Made by a program: the position numbers and the translations under genes | Assembly: GCA_010909165.1 (NCBI GenBank) | Contig: MU008170.1 | Coordinates: 806,001 to 870,000, forward strand | Direction of reading: 5' to 3' | From: Anthoceros angustus | Lineage: Eukaryota; Streptophyta; Anthocerotopsida; Anthocerotales; Anthocerotaceae | Length of the DNA: 64,000 bases | Notes under the pieces: model-generated | What the model was told of the DNA's origin: nothing | The model's input: only the letters and a program-made list of their open reading frames with translations | Databases searched by the model: none | In this document: one piece after another, positions 1 through 13,004 of the stretch | How the letters are laid out: every line of letters starts with the position of its first letter | How positions within the stretch are numbered: position 1 is the stretch's first letter

Positions 1-519
1 GCATACAAAAGCTTTGGTCCTTGTTTCTTCCTAGCCTTCATCACCCCACACATGCCTCTAACTTTTCATTGTTGCATCACCTCAACGCCTCTGTATCGCC
101 ACATTGAGATTTCGTAAAGTTTTCAAACATAGAATGTTGCTCAACTAAACTCACTTTCCTTCGCCAAAACTTTTGCCTTGTTAGTCTAACAAGAAATTCA
201 ATTGCCTTCTATTCCCTTATCCTTTGAGTGGCCCATACACTATGTATAAAGTTTTACGTTGGTACCAAAGTTCACCCTTGTCCATTCCTCATGATTCCTT
301 CTTCTTTACGCTAAGATTCTCGCCACCTTTCATAAAGCCTCTCAATGTCGGGCTGATTCCAATAAAATTAGACGTGGCTTGTCAATGACTCATGAAGTCA
401 CGACACATGCGCGTGTCCACCTACGTGCATGTCGTAGGCCCACTCATTGGCCATGCGCACATATGGACTCCGCCGAGGCTCATTGGAGATGAGCACATAT
501 GGGACATTGCCTCCATATG

Positions 520-686
520 CATACATGCATGCTATGCTTGTAGCCTAGTTCTAGCTTCACATGCATAGATGCATGCTATATTGGCAACATATGGTTGGTT
601 ATTTATGTTCCAAGTAATCTTATGGAAAATATTTTCTAATTTAAAAACTTTCTAAATTAGTTAGGCAATGTAGGTCCTATATAAAG
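520..686 (+). promoter_or_regulatory. J-unit promoter, copy 1
   Basis: A CTATATAAAG TATA box lies at 677-686. CATGCATG is at 524-531, with further ATGCAT motifs near 558-576, about 110-150 bp upstream of the TATA box. CATGCA is the RY element bound by B3 factors in plants. The start codon of exon 1 follows about 125 bp downstream. The same arrangement recurs in six units; that it is used is inference. Confidence 0.6.
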
Positions 687-812
687 GTGAGGGCAATGGT
701 GAATAGTTGCAAGAGAATACTATTTATGCTCTAGCTTCTCTTGCCTTCTCTGCGCTTTGCACATCATTAAAGGCTCAAGTGAAGTAGCCTTCCTCCTTAT
801 CATTAAACGAGG

Positions 813-945
813 ATGGACAAAACAAAGATGGCGATTAATAAATTAATGAAGTGCGCTCACACTAAAAGAATAGAAAATGATCTTGAAGGAGCAAAAACTT
901 GTTACTTCAAGCACAAAAACTTTTCCCAAGTATCTATTCGGTGAA
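813..945 (+). pseudogene. J-protein copy 1: exon 1 only
   Basis: The ATG at 813 opens a 43-codon stretch beginning MDKTKMAINK and containing IENDLEGAKTC, which resembles the N-terminal helix of plant DUF3444-type J-proteins. A splice-donor-like GGTGAAG follows the SIR codons. The unit's J exon is missing: at about 1155-1164 the sequence switches from the intron to a block normally 1.3 kb further on, at the shared motif GTGCAGGCTT. This copy cannot make a J domain. Confidence 0.7.
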
Positions 946-2149
946 GACAACACTTTCCTTGTTTAAATTTAATCACGTCCATGTCCATGTTTCCCTCTTC
1001 GTAGACGTAAATAGTGCACGTAGAACTAAACACACTAATTGTTCCTAATAATCGGGAATGAAGCGATATTACTTACCTCCTTGCCATCTTGGAGGTGGAA
1101 ATTGCAGCAAAACAAAATAAATTATCCTTGGGTTCATCAGTCCCATGTATAAGCGTGCAGGCTTAAATGGTGTGTTCCGTTGTTCCCTCAGATTCCTTGG
1201 CTCGTGCAGCCTCTTCCTGGTGCCTCTCCTTTGCAGTGCCTTGCGAGAGCTCATTGGTGAAACCCAGCGTATGGGTGGCGGCGGTGAGCCATGTGTTAAG
1301 CTTGCCAAGGCGTCTTGCAGACCCAACTCCGGACCCTAGCTTCTCTTGCCGCTTGAGCTCACGCTTCTTGCTCGACCTTCTTCAACAATTTTGCCTTGTT
1401 TGCCTCGCCACTTTTACCTTGTCCCATAGCGTGTCGCCCTTCTTCTTGCCATGGATGGCGCTCCCACATTGTCCAAGATTGCTTTGTGACCCAAGAAAAC
1501 CGTTGCGAATGTTGTCCACCTCCCTCGCGTCTTGGTTCTCGCTCAACGACTTCGACTTGAAACCCCGGTGTCTGGTTTTAAAGCACTTCATCTTGTAGGT
1601 ACTTTGCACAATCTCCTTCTTACATACAATCTTTGGCATATGGCTTTGGTCCTTGTTTCTTCCTAGCCTTCATCACCCCACACATGCCTCTAACTTTTCA
1701 TTGTTGCATCACCTCAACGCCTGTATGCCACATTGAGATTTCGTAAAGTTTTCAAACATAGAATGTTGCTCAACTAAACTCACTTTCCTTCGCCAAAACT
1801 TTTGCCTTGTTAGTCTAACAAGAAATTCAATTGCCTTCTATTCTTATCCTTTGAGTGGCCCATACACTATGTATAAAGTTTTACATCGTTCGTGCAAAGT
1901 TCACCCTTGTCCATTCCTCATGATTCCTTCTTCTTTACGCTAAGATTCACGCCACCTTTCATAAAGCCTCTCAATGTGGGCTGATTCCAATAAAATTAGG
2001 CGTGGCTTGTCAATGACTCATGAAGTCACGACCTGTCGCGTGTCCACCTCGTGCATGTGCGTGAAGCATTGGCCATGCGCACATATGGACTCCGCCGCCG
2101 AGGCTCATTGGAGATGAGCACATATGGGACATTGCCTCCATATGCATAC

Positions 2150-2308
2150 ATGCTATGCTTGTAGCCTAGTTCCCTACCTTCACATGCATAGATGCATGCT
2201 ATATTGCAACATATGGTTGGTTATTTATGTTCCAAGTAATCTTATGGAAAATATTTTCTAATTTAAAAACTTTCTAAATTAGTTAGGCAATGTAGGTCCT
2301 ATATAAAG
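2150..2308 (+). promoter_or_regulatory. J-unit promoter, copy 2
   Basis: The TATA box CTATATAAAG is at 2299-2308. Upstream are an ATACATGC motif near 2146 and CATGCATAGATGCATGC near 2182-2198. Here the first CATGCATG is shortened by 4 bp compared with copy 1. Confidence 0.6.
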
Positions 2309-2434
2309 GTGAGGGCAATGGTGAATAGTTGCAAGAGAATACTATTTATGCTCTAGCTTCTCTTGCCTTCTCTGCGCTTTGCACATCATTAAAGGCTCAA
2401 GTGAAGTAGCCTTCCTCCTTATCATTAAACGAGG

Positions 2435-3188
2435 ATGGACAAAACAAAGATGGCGATTAATAAATTAATGAAGTGCGCTCACACTAAAAGAATAGAAAAT
2501 GATCTTGAAGGAGCAAAAACTTGTTACTTCAAGCACAAAAACTTTTCCCAAGTATCTATTCGGTGAAGACAACACTTTCCTTGTTTTCGTTAATACATGG
2601 CACGTCCATGTCCATGTTTCCCTCTTCGTAGACGTAAATAGTGCACGTAGAACTAAACACACTAATTGTTCCTAATAATCGGGAATGAAGCGATATTACT
2701 TACCTCCTTGCCATCTTGGAGGTGGAAATTGCAGCAAAACAAAATAAATTATCCTTGGGTTCAGTCCCATGTATAAGCGTGCAGGCTTCTCAAGTTGACC
2801 CACTTGCGGATGCGAATACCATTAAAAAGGTACAAGAACCTAGCTTTGCTACATCCGACAAGAACAAAGAAGATGGAGCTGCGAATGCTTTCCAACTAAT
2901 TTTAGAAGCACAAACTATTCTTTTGGATAAAGGTGCCGAGATTTTGATACTCAAATCCAAAAATCTCGCATGTCATACTAAGGCGTATGAGGAACTACTA
3001 CACCGCAAGGTTCCACAATAAAACTTCTTGCAAGGAGCATAATAATTTGCTGAAAAACTTAAAAAATTCAAAAAGCAAAATGAGTTCTACCAAGCACGTA
3101 ATCATAACGTTCCAACTCCAAGTTTTGAAGTTCAAAATTATTATTCTAAACAAAACCGGATAAACAATATTGTGATGAAGAGTATTAA
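2435..3188 (+). pseudogene. J-domain (DnaJ-like) protein copy 2, full-length, frame-broken
   Basis: Exon 1 starts at ATG 2435 and ends at a GGTGAAG donor near 2562. The J exon starts after GTGCAG at about 2787 with codons ASQVDPLADANTIKK, matching J-domain helix I-II of plant DUF3444-type J-proteins. The later J segment (YKNLALLLHPDKNKED in good copies) is off frame: two bases are missing after IKK, as in all array copies, and one C is lost in the HPD codons. A Gln/Asn-rich tail follows, with a TAA near 3186-3188. J-proteins stimulate Hsp70 through HPD, so this copy is probably inactive as read. Polyadenylation-like AT-rich sequence follows. Confidence 0.75.
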
Positions 3189-5079
3189 AGTGCCACCCGG
3201 ATGCTACATGCATATAAATATAAAACTTCTTTAACATAACATGACATGCCCCATGATGAGCTCTTTGTTTTTTCTTTATACATAGTTTTATATGAGCGTT
3301 GTGAATTTGAGCTACATTAATAAAACATGTTTTTGTGTGAAAACTATGCATTATACTTGAAGAAAAATCATACGGTTTTCACTTACATATAATGTTAGAA
3401 AAATGTGCCTTTTGCACCTCTCACACCACACAAACACTCAAACTTCTGGGGCACTACAACTCCTATGTTATGCTCATGCAAAACAAGATACACTCATTCC
3501 AAAATGCATTTCGATGTGACCTCTTCACCTTGCCTCGTAGTTACTCGCCTTCTTTGGGGGTTAAATTTGTGATTGCGTTATAGTAGCACTGGCGGCAATT
3601 CAAGGGGTGGCGGTTCCGTGGCTTGGTTCCCTCCACCTCCTCTTCTCCTTTGAGTGTCCTCCACATCCACCTCGCGTTTGCCTCGTCTTTATGCTCTTCA
3701 AGATAATTTTGCAATCCAGCTCCTCATCGTCCACCACCTTCCTCACGGGAAGATGAAAAGTCCAGCAATTTGTTGGAACATGCGGCAATTCTCCCCTCCT
3801 CCCTTCCTCACCAATGCGAGCTTGCGGCTCCTGGTTTGAGGTATCTTTGCCTCAAGCTCGCTCCAATCCGTGATTCTACAACTCCTTGCTCCTACCGGGT
3901 TCTTTGGGGTTTGTAACTCTGCGCGTGCACGTCTGGGATTTGCGATTTCTTGGTGCTCTTTGTCCTCTCCTCCTAGATTGAAGTTGCCTTAGCCGAGTGT
4001 GCCTTCCCCTCTTGCTCTTCCTCCCGTGCTCCTTCGGCCTTCCTCCCTACCGCTTCTACCGAACGGTTTGGAATCAAAATTGCGGTTGCAGGCTTAAATG
4101 GTGTGTTCCGTTGTTCCCTCACAGATTCCTTGGCTCACTGAGCCTCTTCCCCTCTGGTGCCTCTCCTTTCGGTGTGCCTTGCGAGAGCTCACGTGAAACC
4201 CAGCGTATGGGTGGCGGCGGTGAGCCATGTGTATGAAGCTTGCCAAGGCGTCTTGCGCCCCAACTCGGACCCCTAGCTTCTCTTGCCGCTTGAGCTCTTC
4301 TTGCTCCTCGACCTTCTTCAACAATTTTGCCTTGTTTGCCTTACTTTTACCTTGTCCCATAGCGTGTCGCCCTTCTTCTTGCCATGGTGCGCCGCCTCCA
4401 CATTGTCCAAGATTGCTTTGTGACCCAAGAAAACCGTTGCGAATGTTGTCCACGCTCCTCCCTCGCGTCTTTGGTTCTCGCTTCACCGCGACTTGAAACC
4501 CGGCGTTCTGGTTTTAAAGCACTTCATCTTGTAGGTACTTTGCACAATCTCCTTCTTACATACAATCTTTGGCATACAAAAGCTTTGGTCCTTGTTTCTT
4601 CCTAGCCTTCATCACCCCACATGCCTCTAACTTTTCATTGTTGCATCACCTCAACGCTCTGTATCACATTGAGATTTGCGTAAAGTTTTCAAACATAGAA
4701 TGTTGCTCAACTAAACTCACTTTCCTTCGCCAAAACTTTTGCCTTGTTAGTCTAACAAGAAATTCAGCATTGCCTCTATTCCCTTATCCTTTGAGTGGCC
4801 CATACACTATGTATAAAGTTTTGGTTAGTAGTTCACCCTTGTCCAGATTCCTCATGATTCTTCTTCTTTACGCTAAGATTCTCCACCTTTCATAAAGCCT
4901 CTCAATGTGCCGGTGATTCCAATAAAATTAGACGTGGCTTGTCAATGACTCATGAAGTCACACGACCTCGTGTCCACCTACGTGCATGTCGTAGGCCCAC
5001 TCATTGGCCATGCGCACATATGGACTCCGCCCGAGGCTCATTGGAGATGAGCACATATGGGACATTGCCTCCATATGCA

Positions 5080-5245
5080 TACATGCATGCTATGCTTGTA
5101 GCCTAGTTCCCTACCTTCACATGCATAGATGCATGCTATATTGCAACATATGGTTGGTTATTTATGTTCCAAGTAATCTTATGGAAAATATTTTCTAATT
5201 TAAAAACTTTCTAAATTAGTTAGGCAATGTAGGTCCTATATAAAG
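5080..5245 (+). promoter_or_regulatory. J-unit promoter, copy 3
   Basis: The TATA box CTATATAAAG is at 5236-5245, with RY-type CATGCATG near 5083-5090 and a second ATGCAT pair near 5119-5137. The spacing matches copy 1. Confidence 0.6.
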
Positions 5246-5375
5246 GTGAGGGCAATGGTGAATAGTTGCAAGAGAATATTATTTATGCTGCTCTAGCTTC
5301 TCTTGCCTTCTCTGCGCTTTGCACATCATTAAAGGCTCAAGTGAAGTAGCCTTCCTCCTTATCATTAAAGCGAGG

Positions 5376-6132
5376 ATGGACAAAACAAAGATGGCGATTA
5401 ATAAATTAATGAAGTGCGCTCACACTAAAAGAATAGAAAATGATCTTGAAGGAGCAAAAACTTGTTACTTCAAGCACAAAAACTTTTCCCAAGTATCTAT
5501 TCGGTGAAGACAACACTTTCCTTGTTTGTCGTTAATACACATGGCGTCCATGTCCATGTTTCCCTCTTTCGTGCGAGGCGTAAATAGTGCACGTAGAACT
5601 AAACACACTAATTGTTCCTAATAATCGGAATGAGCGATATTACTTACCTCCTTGCCATCTTGGAGGTGGAAATTGCAGCAAAACAAAATAAATTATCCTT
5701 GGGTTCATCAGTCCCATGTATAACTGATACGGGCTTCTCAAGTTGACCCACTTGCGGATGCGAATACCATTAAAAAGGTACAAGAACCTAGCTTTGCTGC
5801 TCGACAAGAACAAAGAAGATGGAGCTGCGAATGCTTTCCAACTAATTTTAGAAGCACAAACTATTCTTTTGGATAAAGGTGCCGAGAGATTTTGATACTC
5901 AAATCCAAAAATCTCGCATGTCATACATGATGAGGGAACTACTACAAGCGGTTCCACAATAAAACTTCTTGCAAGGAGCATAATAATTTGCTGAAAAACT
6001 TAAAAATTCAAAAACAGCAAAATGAGTTCTACCAACGACGTAATCATAACGTTCCAACTCCAAGTTTTGTGAAGTTCAAAATTATTATTCTAAACAAAAT
6101 CGGATAAACAATATTGTGATGAAGAGTATTAA
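5376..6132 (+). pseudogene. J-domain protein copy 3, HPD lost
   Basis: ATG 5376 opens the same exon 1 as the other units, and the tail TAA is at about 6130-6132. The J exon shows the ASQVDPLAD-type start and the shared break after TIKK. In addition the codons for LLHPD are reduced: the sequence reads GCTGCTCGACAAG where intact copies have GCTGCTACATCCCGACAAG. The signature HPD tripeptide, needed to trigger Hsp70 ATPase, is therefore absent. Confidence 0.72.
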
Positions 6133-9100
6133 AGTGCCACCGGATGCTACATGCATATAAATATAAAACTTCTTTAACATAACATGACATGCCCCATGCG
6201 TGAGCTCTTTGTTTTTCTTTATACATAGTTTTATATGAAGCGTTGTGAATTTGAGCTACATTAATAAAACATGTTTTTGTGTGAAAACTATGCATTATAC
6301 TTGAAGAAAAATCATACGGTTTTCACTTACATATAATGTTAGAAAAATGTGCCTTTTGCAAGCACCTCTCACACCACACAAACACTCAAACTTCTGGGCA
6401 CTACAACTCCTATGTTATGCTCATGCAAAACAAGATACACTCATTCCAAAATGCATTTCGATGTGACCTCTTACGCCTTGCCAGTTACTCGCCTTCTTTG
6501 GGGGTTAAATTTGTGATGCGTTATAGTAGCCCCGCGGCAATTCAAGGGTGGCGGTTCTGACGCTTGGTTCCACTCCACCTCCTCTTCTCCTTTGAGTGTC
6601 CTCCACATCCACCTCCGCGTTTGCCTCGTCTTTATGCTCTTCAACCGATAATTTTTGCAATCCAGCTCCTCATCGTCTGACCCACCTTCCTCAGGAAGAT
6701 GAAAAGTCCAGCAATTTGTTGGAACATGCGGCAATTCTCCCCCTCCTCCCTTCCTCACCAATGCGAGCTTGCGGCTCTGGTTTGAGGTATCTTTGCCTCA
6801 AGCTCGCTCCTATCCGTGATTCTACAACTCCTTCTTGCTCCTACACGGGTTCTTTGGGGTTTGTAATTTCTCTTGGCGTGCCTTTGATCTGGGATCTGCG
6901 ATTTCTTGGTGCTCTTTGTCCTCTCCTCCTAGATTGAAGTTGCCTTAGCCGAGTGTGCCTTCCCCTCTTGCTCTTCCTCCCGTGCTCCTTGGCCTTCCTC
7001 CCTACCCGCTTCTACCGAAAGGTTTTGGAATCAAAATTGCGGTTGCGGGCTTAAATGGTGTGTTCCGTTGTTCCCTCACAGTTCCTTGGCTCGTGCAGCC
7101 TCTTCCCCTCTGGTGCCTCTCCTTTGCAGTGTGTGCCTTGCGAGCTCCGGTGAAACCCAGCGTATGGGTGGCGGCGGTGAGCCATGTGTATGAAGCTTGC
7201 CAAGGCGTCTTGCAGCCGACCCAACTCCGGACCCCTAGCTTCTCTTGCCGCTTGAGCTCGCTTCTTGCTCCTCGACCTTCTTCAACAATTTTGCCTTGTT
7301 TGCCTCGCCACTTTTACCTTGTCCCATAGCGTGTCGCCTTCTTCTTGCACACCATGGCTGGCGCCTCCACATTGTCCAAGATTGCTTTGTGACCCAAGAA
7401 AACCGTTGCGAATGTTGTCCACGCTCCTCCCTCGCGTCGGTTCTCGCTTCAGCGACTCGACTTGAAACCCGGCCGTGTCTCGGTTTTAAAGCACTTCATC
7501 TTGTAGGTACTTTGCACAATCTCCTTCTTACATACAATCTTTGGCATACAAAAGCTTTGGTCCTTGTTTCTTCCTAGCCTTCATCACCCCACATGCCTCT
7601 AACTTTTCATTGTTGCATCACCTCAACGCTCTGTATACATTGAGATTTCGTAAAAGTTTTCAAACATAGAATGTTGCTCAACTAAACTCACTTTCCTTCG
7701 CCAAAACTTTTGCCTTGTTAGTCTAACAAGAAATTCAGCCGGTTGCCTTCTATTCCCTTATCCTTTGAGTGGCCCATACACTATGTATAAAGTTTTACCG
7801 TTCGTGCCAAAGTTCACCCTTGTCCAGATTCCTTGGCTCGGCGTAGCCTCTTCCCCTCGGTGCCTCTCCTTTGCAGGCGTGTGCCTTGCGAGCTCAGTGA
7901 AACCCAGCGTATGGGTGGCGGTGAGTGAGCCATGTGTATGAAGCTTGCCAAGGCGTCTTGCGACCCAACTCCGGACCCCTAGCTTCTCTTGCCCGCTTGA
8001 GCTCGCTTGCTCCTCGACCTTCTTCAACAATTTTGCCTTGTTTGCCTCCACTTTTACCTTGTCCCATAAGCCCTTCTTCTTGCATGCCATGCTGGCGCCT
8101 CCACATTGTCCAAGATTGCTTTGTGACCCAAGAAAACCGTTGCGAATGTTGTCCACTCCTCCCTCGCGTCTGGTTCTCGCTTGACTCGCGACTTGAAACC
8201 CGGTGTCTCGGTTTTAAAGCACTTCATCTTGTAGGTACTTTGCACAATCCTTCTTACATACAATCTTTGGCATACAAAAGCTTTGGTCCTTGTTTCTTCC
8301 TAGCCTTCATCACCCCACACATGCCTCTAACTTTTCATTGTTGCATCACCTCAACGCTCTGTATGCGCCACATTGAGATTTGCGTAAAAGTTTTCAAACA
8401 TAGAATGTTGCTCAACTAAACTCACTTTCCTTCGCCAAAACTTTTGCCTTGTTAGTCTAACAAGAAATTCAGCCGGTTGCCTTCTATTCCCTTATCCTTT
8501 TGAGTGGCCCATACACTATGTATAAAGTTTTTTCGTTAAAGTTCACCCTTGTCCAGATTCCTTGGCTCGGCGTAGCCTCTTCCCCTCGGTGCCTCTCCTT
8601 TGCAGGCGTGTGCCTTGCGAGCTCAGTGAAACCCAGCGTATGGGTGGCGGTGAGTGAGCCATGTGTATGAAGCTTGCCAAGGCGTCTTGCGACCCAACTC
8701 CGGACCCCTAGCTTCTCTTGCCCGCTTGAGCTCGCTTGCTCCTCGACCTTCTTCAACAATTTTGCCTTGTTTGCCTCCACTTTTACCTTGTCCCATAGCG
8801 TGTCGCCTTCTTCTTGCATGCCATGCTGGCGCCTCCCACATTGTCCAAGATTGCTTTGTGACCCAAGAAAACCGTTGCGAATGTTGTCCACTCCTCCCTC
8901 GCGTCTGGTTCTCGCTTACGACTGACTTGAAACCCGGCCGTGTCTCGGTTTTAAAGCACTTCATCTTGTAGGTACTTTGCACAATCCTTCTTACATACAA
9001 TCTTTGGCATACAAAAGCTTTGGTCCTTGTTTCTTCCTAGCCTTCATCACCCCACACATGCCTCTAACTTTTCATTGTTGCATCACCTCAACGCTCTGTA

Positions 9101-9529
9101 TGCGCCACATTGAGATTTGCGTAAAAGTTTTCAAACATAGAATGTTGCTCAACTAAACTCACTTTCCTTCGCCAAAACTTTTGCCTTGTTAGTCTAACAA
9201 GAAATTCAGCCATTGCCTTCTATTCCTTATCCTTTTGAGTGGCCCATACACTATGTATAAAGTTTTTGCGTTGTCCAAAGTTCACCCTTGTCCATTCCTC
9301 ATGATTCCTTCTTCTTCGCTAAGATTCTCGCCACCTTTCATAAAGCCTCTCAATGTGTGGTGATTCCAATAAAATTAGACGTGGCTTGTCAATGACTCAT
9401 GAAGTCACGACCTGCGCGTGTCCACCTACGTGCATGTGCGTAGGCCCACTCATTGGCCATGCGCACATATGGACTCCGCCGAGGCTCATTGGAGATGAGC
9501 ACATATGGGACATTGCCCTCCATATGCAT

Positions 9530-9774
9530 ACATGCATGCTATGCTTGTAGCCTAGTTCCTAGCTTCACATGCATAGATGCATGCTATATTAGCAACATAT
9601 GGTTGGTTATTTATGTTCCAAGTAATCTTATGGAAAATATTTTCTAGCTTTTGCATAGATGCATGCTATATTAAACATATGGTTGGTTATTTATGTTCCA
9701 AGTAATCTTATGGAAAATATTTTCTAATTTAAAAACTTTCTAAATTAGTTAGGCAATGTAGGTCCTATATAAAG
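9530..9774 (+). promoter_or_regulatory. J-unit promoter, copy 4, with internal duplication
   Basis: The TATA box CTATATAAAG is at 9765-9774. The segment with ATGCATGCTATATTA and the 50 bases after it is present twice (about 9564-9650 and 9655-9722), so RY/ATGCAT motifs sit further from the TATA box than in other units. A similar partial duplication is seen at 18207-18280. Confidence 0.6.
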
Positions 9775-9902
9775 GTGAGGCAATGGTGAATAGTTGCAAG
9801 AGAATATTATTTATGCTGCTCTAGCTTCTCTTGCCTTCTGCTTTGCACATCATTAAAGGCTCAAGTGAAGTAGCCTTCCTCCTTATCATTAAAGCAACGA
9901 GG

Positions 9903-10658
9903 ATGGACAAAACAAAGATGGCGATTAATAAATTAATGAAGTGCGCTCACACTAAAAGAATAGAAAATGATCTTGAAGGAGCAAAAACTTGTTACTTCAA
10001 GCACAAAAACTTTTCCCAAGTATCTATTCGGTGAAGACAACACTTTCCTTGTTTTTGTCTAATACATGGCGTCCATGTCCATGTTTCCCTCTTTCGTGCG
10101 AGGCGTAAATAGTGCACGTAGAACTAACACACTAATTGTTCCTTATAATCGGAATGAACGATATTACTTACCTCCTTGCCATCTTGGAGGTGGAAATTGC
10201 AGCAAAACAAAATAAATTATCCTTGGGTTCATCGGGTCCCATGTATAATGCGGGCTTCTCAAGTTGACCCACTTGCGGATCGAATACCATTAAAAAGGTA
10301 CAAGAACCTAGCTTTGCTGCTACATCCGACAAGAACAAAGAAGATGGAGCTGCGAATGCTTTCCAACTAATTTTAGAAGCACAAACTATTCTTTTGGATA
10401 AAGGTGCGAGATTTTGATACTCAAATCCAAAAATCTCGCATGTCATAAAGGCGTATGAGGAACTACTACACAGGTTCCACAATAAAACTTCTTGCAAGGA
10501 GCATAATAATTTGCTGAAAAACTTAAAAATTCAAAAACAACAAAATGAGTTCTACCAACGGCGTAATCATAACGTTCCAACTCCAAGTTTTGACGAAGTT
10601 CAAAATTATTATTCTAAACAAAATGCGGGATAAACAATATTGTGATGAAGAGTATTAA
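9903..10658 (+). pseudogene. J-domain protein copy 4
   Basis: Exon 1 starts at ATG 9903 and ends at a GGTGAAG donor. The J exon carries the shared break after TIKK and a lost C in the HPD codons (CATCCGACAAG), the same fault as copy 2. The tail NNLLKNLKIQKQQNEFYQ and the AsnTyrTyr-like end are recognisable. The TAA lies at about 10656-10658. Confidence 0.72.
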
Positions 10659-11389
10659 AAATTACTTGGATGCTACATGCATATAAATATAAAACTTCTT
10701 TAACATAACATGACATGCCCCATGATGCGGTGAGCTCTTTGTTTTTCTTTATACATAGTTTTATATGAGCGTTGTGAATTTGAGCTACATTAATAAAACA
10801 TGTTTTGTGTGAAAACTATGCATTATACTTGAAGAAAAATCATACGGTTTTCACTTACATATAATGTTAGAAAAATGTGCCTTTTGCAAGCACCTCTCAC
10901 ACCACACAAACACTCAAACTTCTGGGGCACTACAACTCCTATGTTATGCTCATGCAAAACAAGATACACTCATTCAAAATGCATTTCGATGTGACCTCTT
11001 ACGCCTTGCCTCGTTACGCCTTCTTTGGGGGTTAAATTTGTGCTTGCGTTATGGTACGCCAGCAATTCAAGGGGTGGCGGTTCTGGCTGGTTCCACTCCA
11101 CCTCCTCTTCTCCTTTGAGTGTCCTCCACATCCACCTCCACGTTTGCCTCGTCTTTATGCTCTTCAATGATAATTTTGCAATCCAGCTCCTCCTTGACCC
11201 ACCTTTCATAAAGCCTCTCAATTCGGGCTGATTCCAATAAAATTAGGCGTGGCTTGTCAATGACTCATGAAGTCACGACAGCTGCGTGTCCACCTACGTG
11301 CATGTGCGTAGGCCCATTGGCCATGCGCACATATGGACTCCGCCGAGGCTCATTGGAGATGAGCACATATGGGACATTGCCTCCATATG

Positions 11390-11591
11390 CATACATGCAT
11401 GCTATGCTTGTAGCCTAGTGCTACATGCATGCTATGCTTGTAGCCTAGTTCCTAGCTTCACATGCATATAGATGCATGCTATATTGGCGCAACATATGGT
11501 TGGTTATTTATGTTCCAAGTAATCTTATGGAAAATATTTTCTAATTTAAAAACTTTCTAAATTAGTTAGGCAATGTAGGTCCTATATAAAG
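11390..11591 (+). promoter_or_regulatory. J-unit promoter, copy 5
   Basis: The TATA box CTATATAAAG is at 11582-11591. The block ACATGCATGCTATGCTTGTAG occurs twice in a row (about 11393-11420 and 11423-11450), doubling the RY-type CATGCATG core. The unit is reached through a junction at about 11200 that skips the usual spacer. Confidence 0.6.
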
Positions 11592-11720
11592 GTGAGGCAA
11601 TGGTGAATAGTTGCAAGAGAATACTATTTATCTGCTCTAGCTTCTCTTGCCTTCTCTGCTTTGCACATCATTAAAGGCTCAAGTGAAGTAGCCTTCCTCC
11701 TTATCATTAAAGTGACGAGG

Positions 11721-12470
11721 ATGGACAAAACAAAGATGGCGATTAATAAATTAATGAAGTGCCACACTAAAAGAATAGAAAATGATCTTGAAGGAGCAAA
11801 AACTTGTTACTTCAAGCACAAAAACTTTTCCCAAGTATCTATTCGTGAAGACAACACTTTCCTTGTTTCATCGTTACACATGGCGTCCATGTCCATGTTT
11901 CCCCTCTTTCGTGCGAGACGTAAATAGTGCACGAGAACTAAACACACTAATTGTTCCTAATAATCGGAATGAACGATATTACTTACCTCCTTGCCATCTT
12001 GGAGGTGGAAATTGCAGCAAAACAAAATAAATTATCCTTGGGTTCATCAGTCCCATGTATAATGCGGGCTTCTCAAGTTGACCCACTTGCGATGCGAATA
12101 CCATTAAAAAGGTACAAGAACCTAGCTTTGCTGCTACATCCCGACAAGAACAAAGAAGATGGAGCGAATGCTTTCCAACTAATTTTAGAAGCACAAACTA
12201 TTCTTTTGGATAAAGGTGCCAGAGATTTTGATACTCAAATCCAAAAATCTCGCATGTCATAAGGCGATGAGGGAACTACTACGCGTTCCACAATAAAACT
12301 TCTTGCAAGGAGCATAATAATTTGCTGAAAAACTTAAAAATTCAAAAACAACAAAATGAGTTCTACCAACGACGTAATCATAACGTTCCAACTCCAAGTT
12401 TTGACGAAGTTCAAAATTATTATTCTAAACAAGAGTACCGGATAAACAATATTGTGATGAAGAGTATTAA
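11721..12470 (+). pseudogene. J-domain protein copy 5, HPD retained
   Basis: Exon 1 runs from ATG 11721. From 12102 the J exon reads KRYKNLALLLHPDKNKEDGANAF and LILEAQTILLDK in one frame, so helix II, HPD and the helix III start are present. Upstream of KRYKN the frame gives MRIPL rather than the expected ADANTIK. This is the break shared by all array copies. The tail ends at TAA 12470. Among units with a promoter, this has the best J core. A short altered J-protein could be made, but a normal one looks unlikely. Confidence 0.75.
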
Positions 12471-13004
12471 AGTGCCACCGGATGCTACATGCATATAAAT
12501 ATAAAACTTCTTTAACATAACATGACATGCCCCATGATGGTGAGCTCTTTGTTTTTCTTTATACATAGTTTTATATGAACGTTGTGAATTTGAGCTACAT
12601 TAATAAAACATGTTTTTGTGTGAAAACTATGCATTATACTTGAAGAAAAATCATACGGTTTTCACTTACATATAATGTTAGAAAAATGTGCCTTTTGCAA
12701 GCACCTCTCACACCACACAAACACTCAAACTTCTACGGGCACTACAACTCCTATGTTATGCTCATGCAAAACAAGATACACTCATTCAAAATGCATTTCG
12801 ATGTGACCTCTTACGCCTTGCCTCGTTACGCCTTCTTTGGGGGTTAAATTTGTGCTTGCGTTATGGTACGCCAGCAATTCAAGGGGTGGCGGTTCTGGCT
12901 GGTTCCACTCCACCTCCTCTTCTCCTTTGAGTGTCCTCCACATCCACCTCCACGTTTGCCTCGTCTTTATGCTCTTCAATGATAATTTTGCAATCCAGCT
13001 CCTC

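Noticed and set aside
1167-1598. 143-codon plus-strand frame in the first array unit
   Set aside because: Leu/Ser/Pro/Cys-rich reading of the pyrimidine-rich block. It is not conserved in other units, and the opposite strand is more protein-like.
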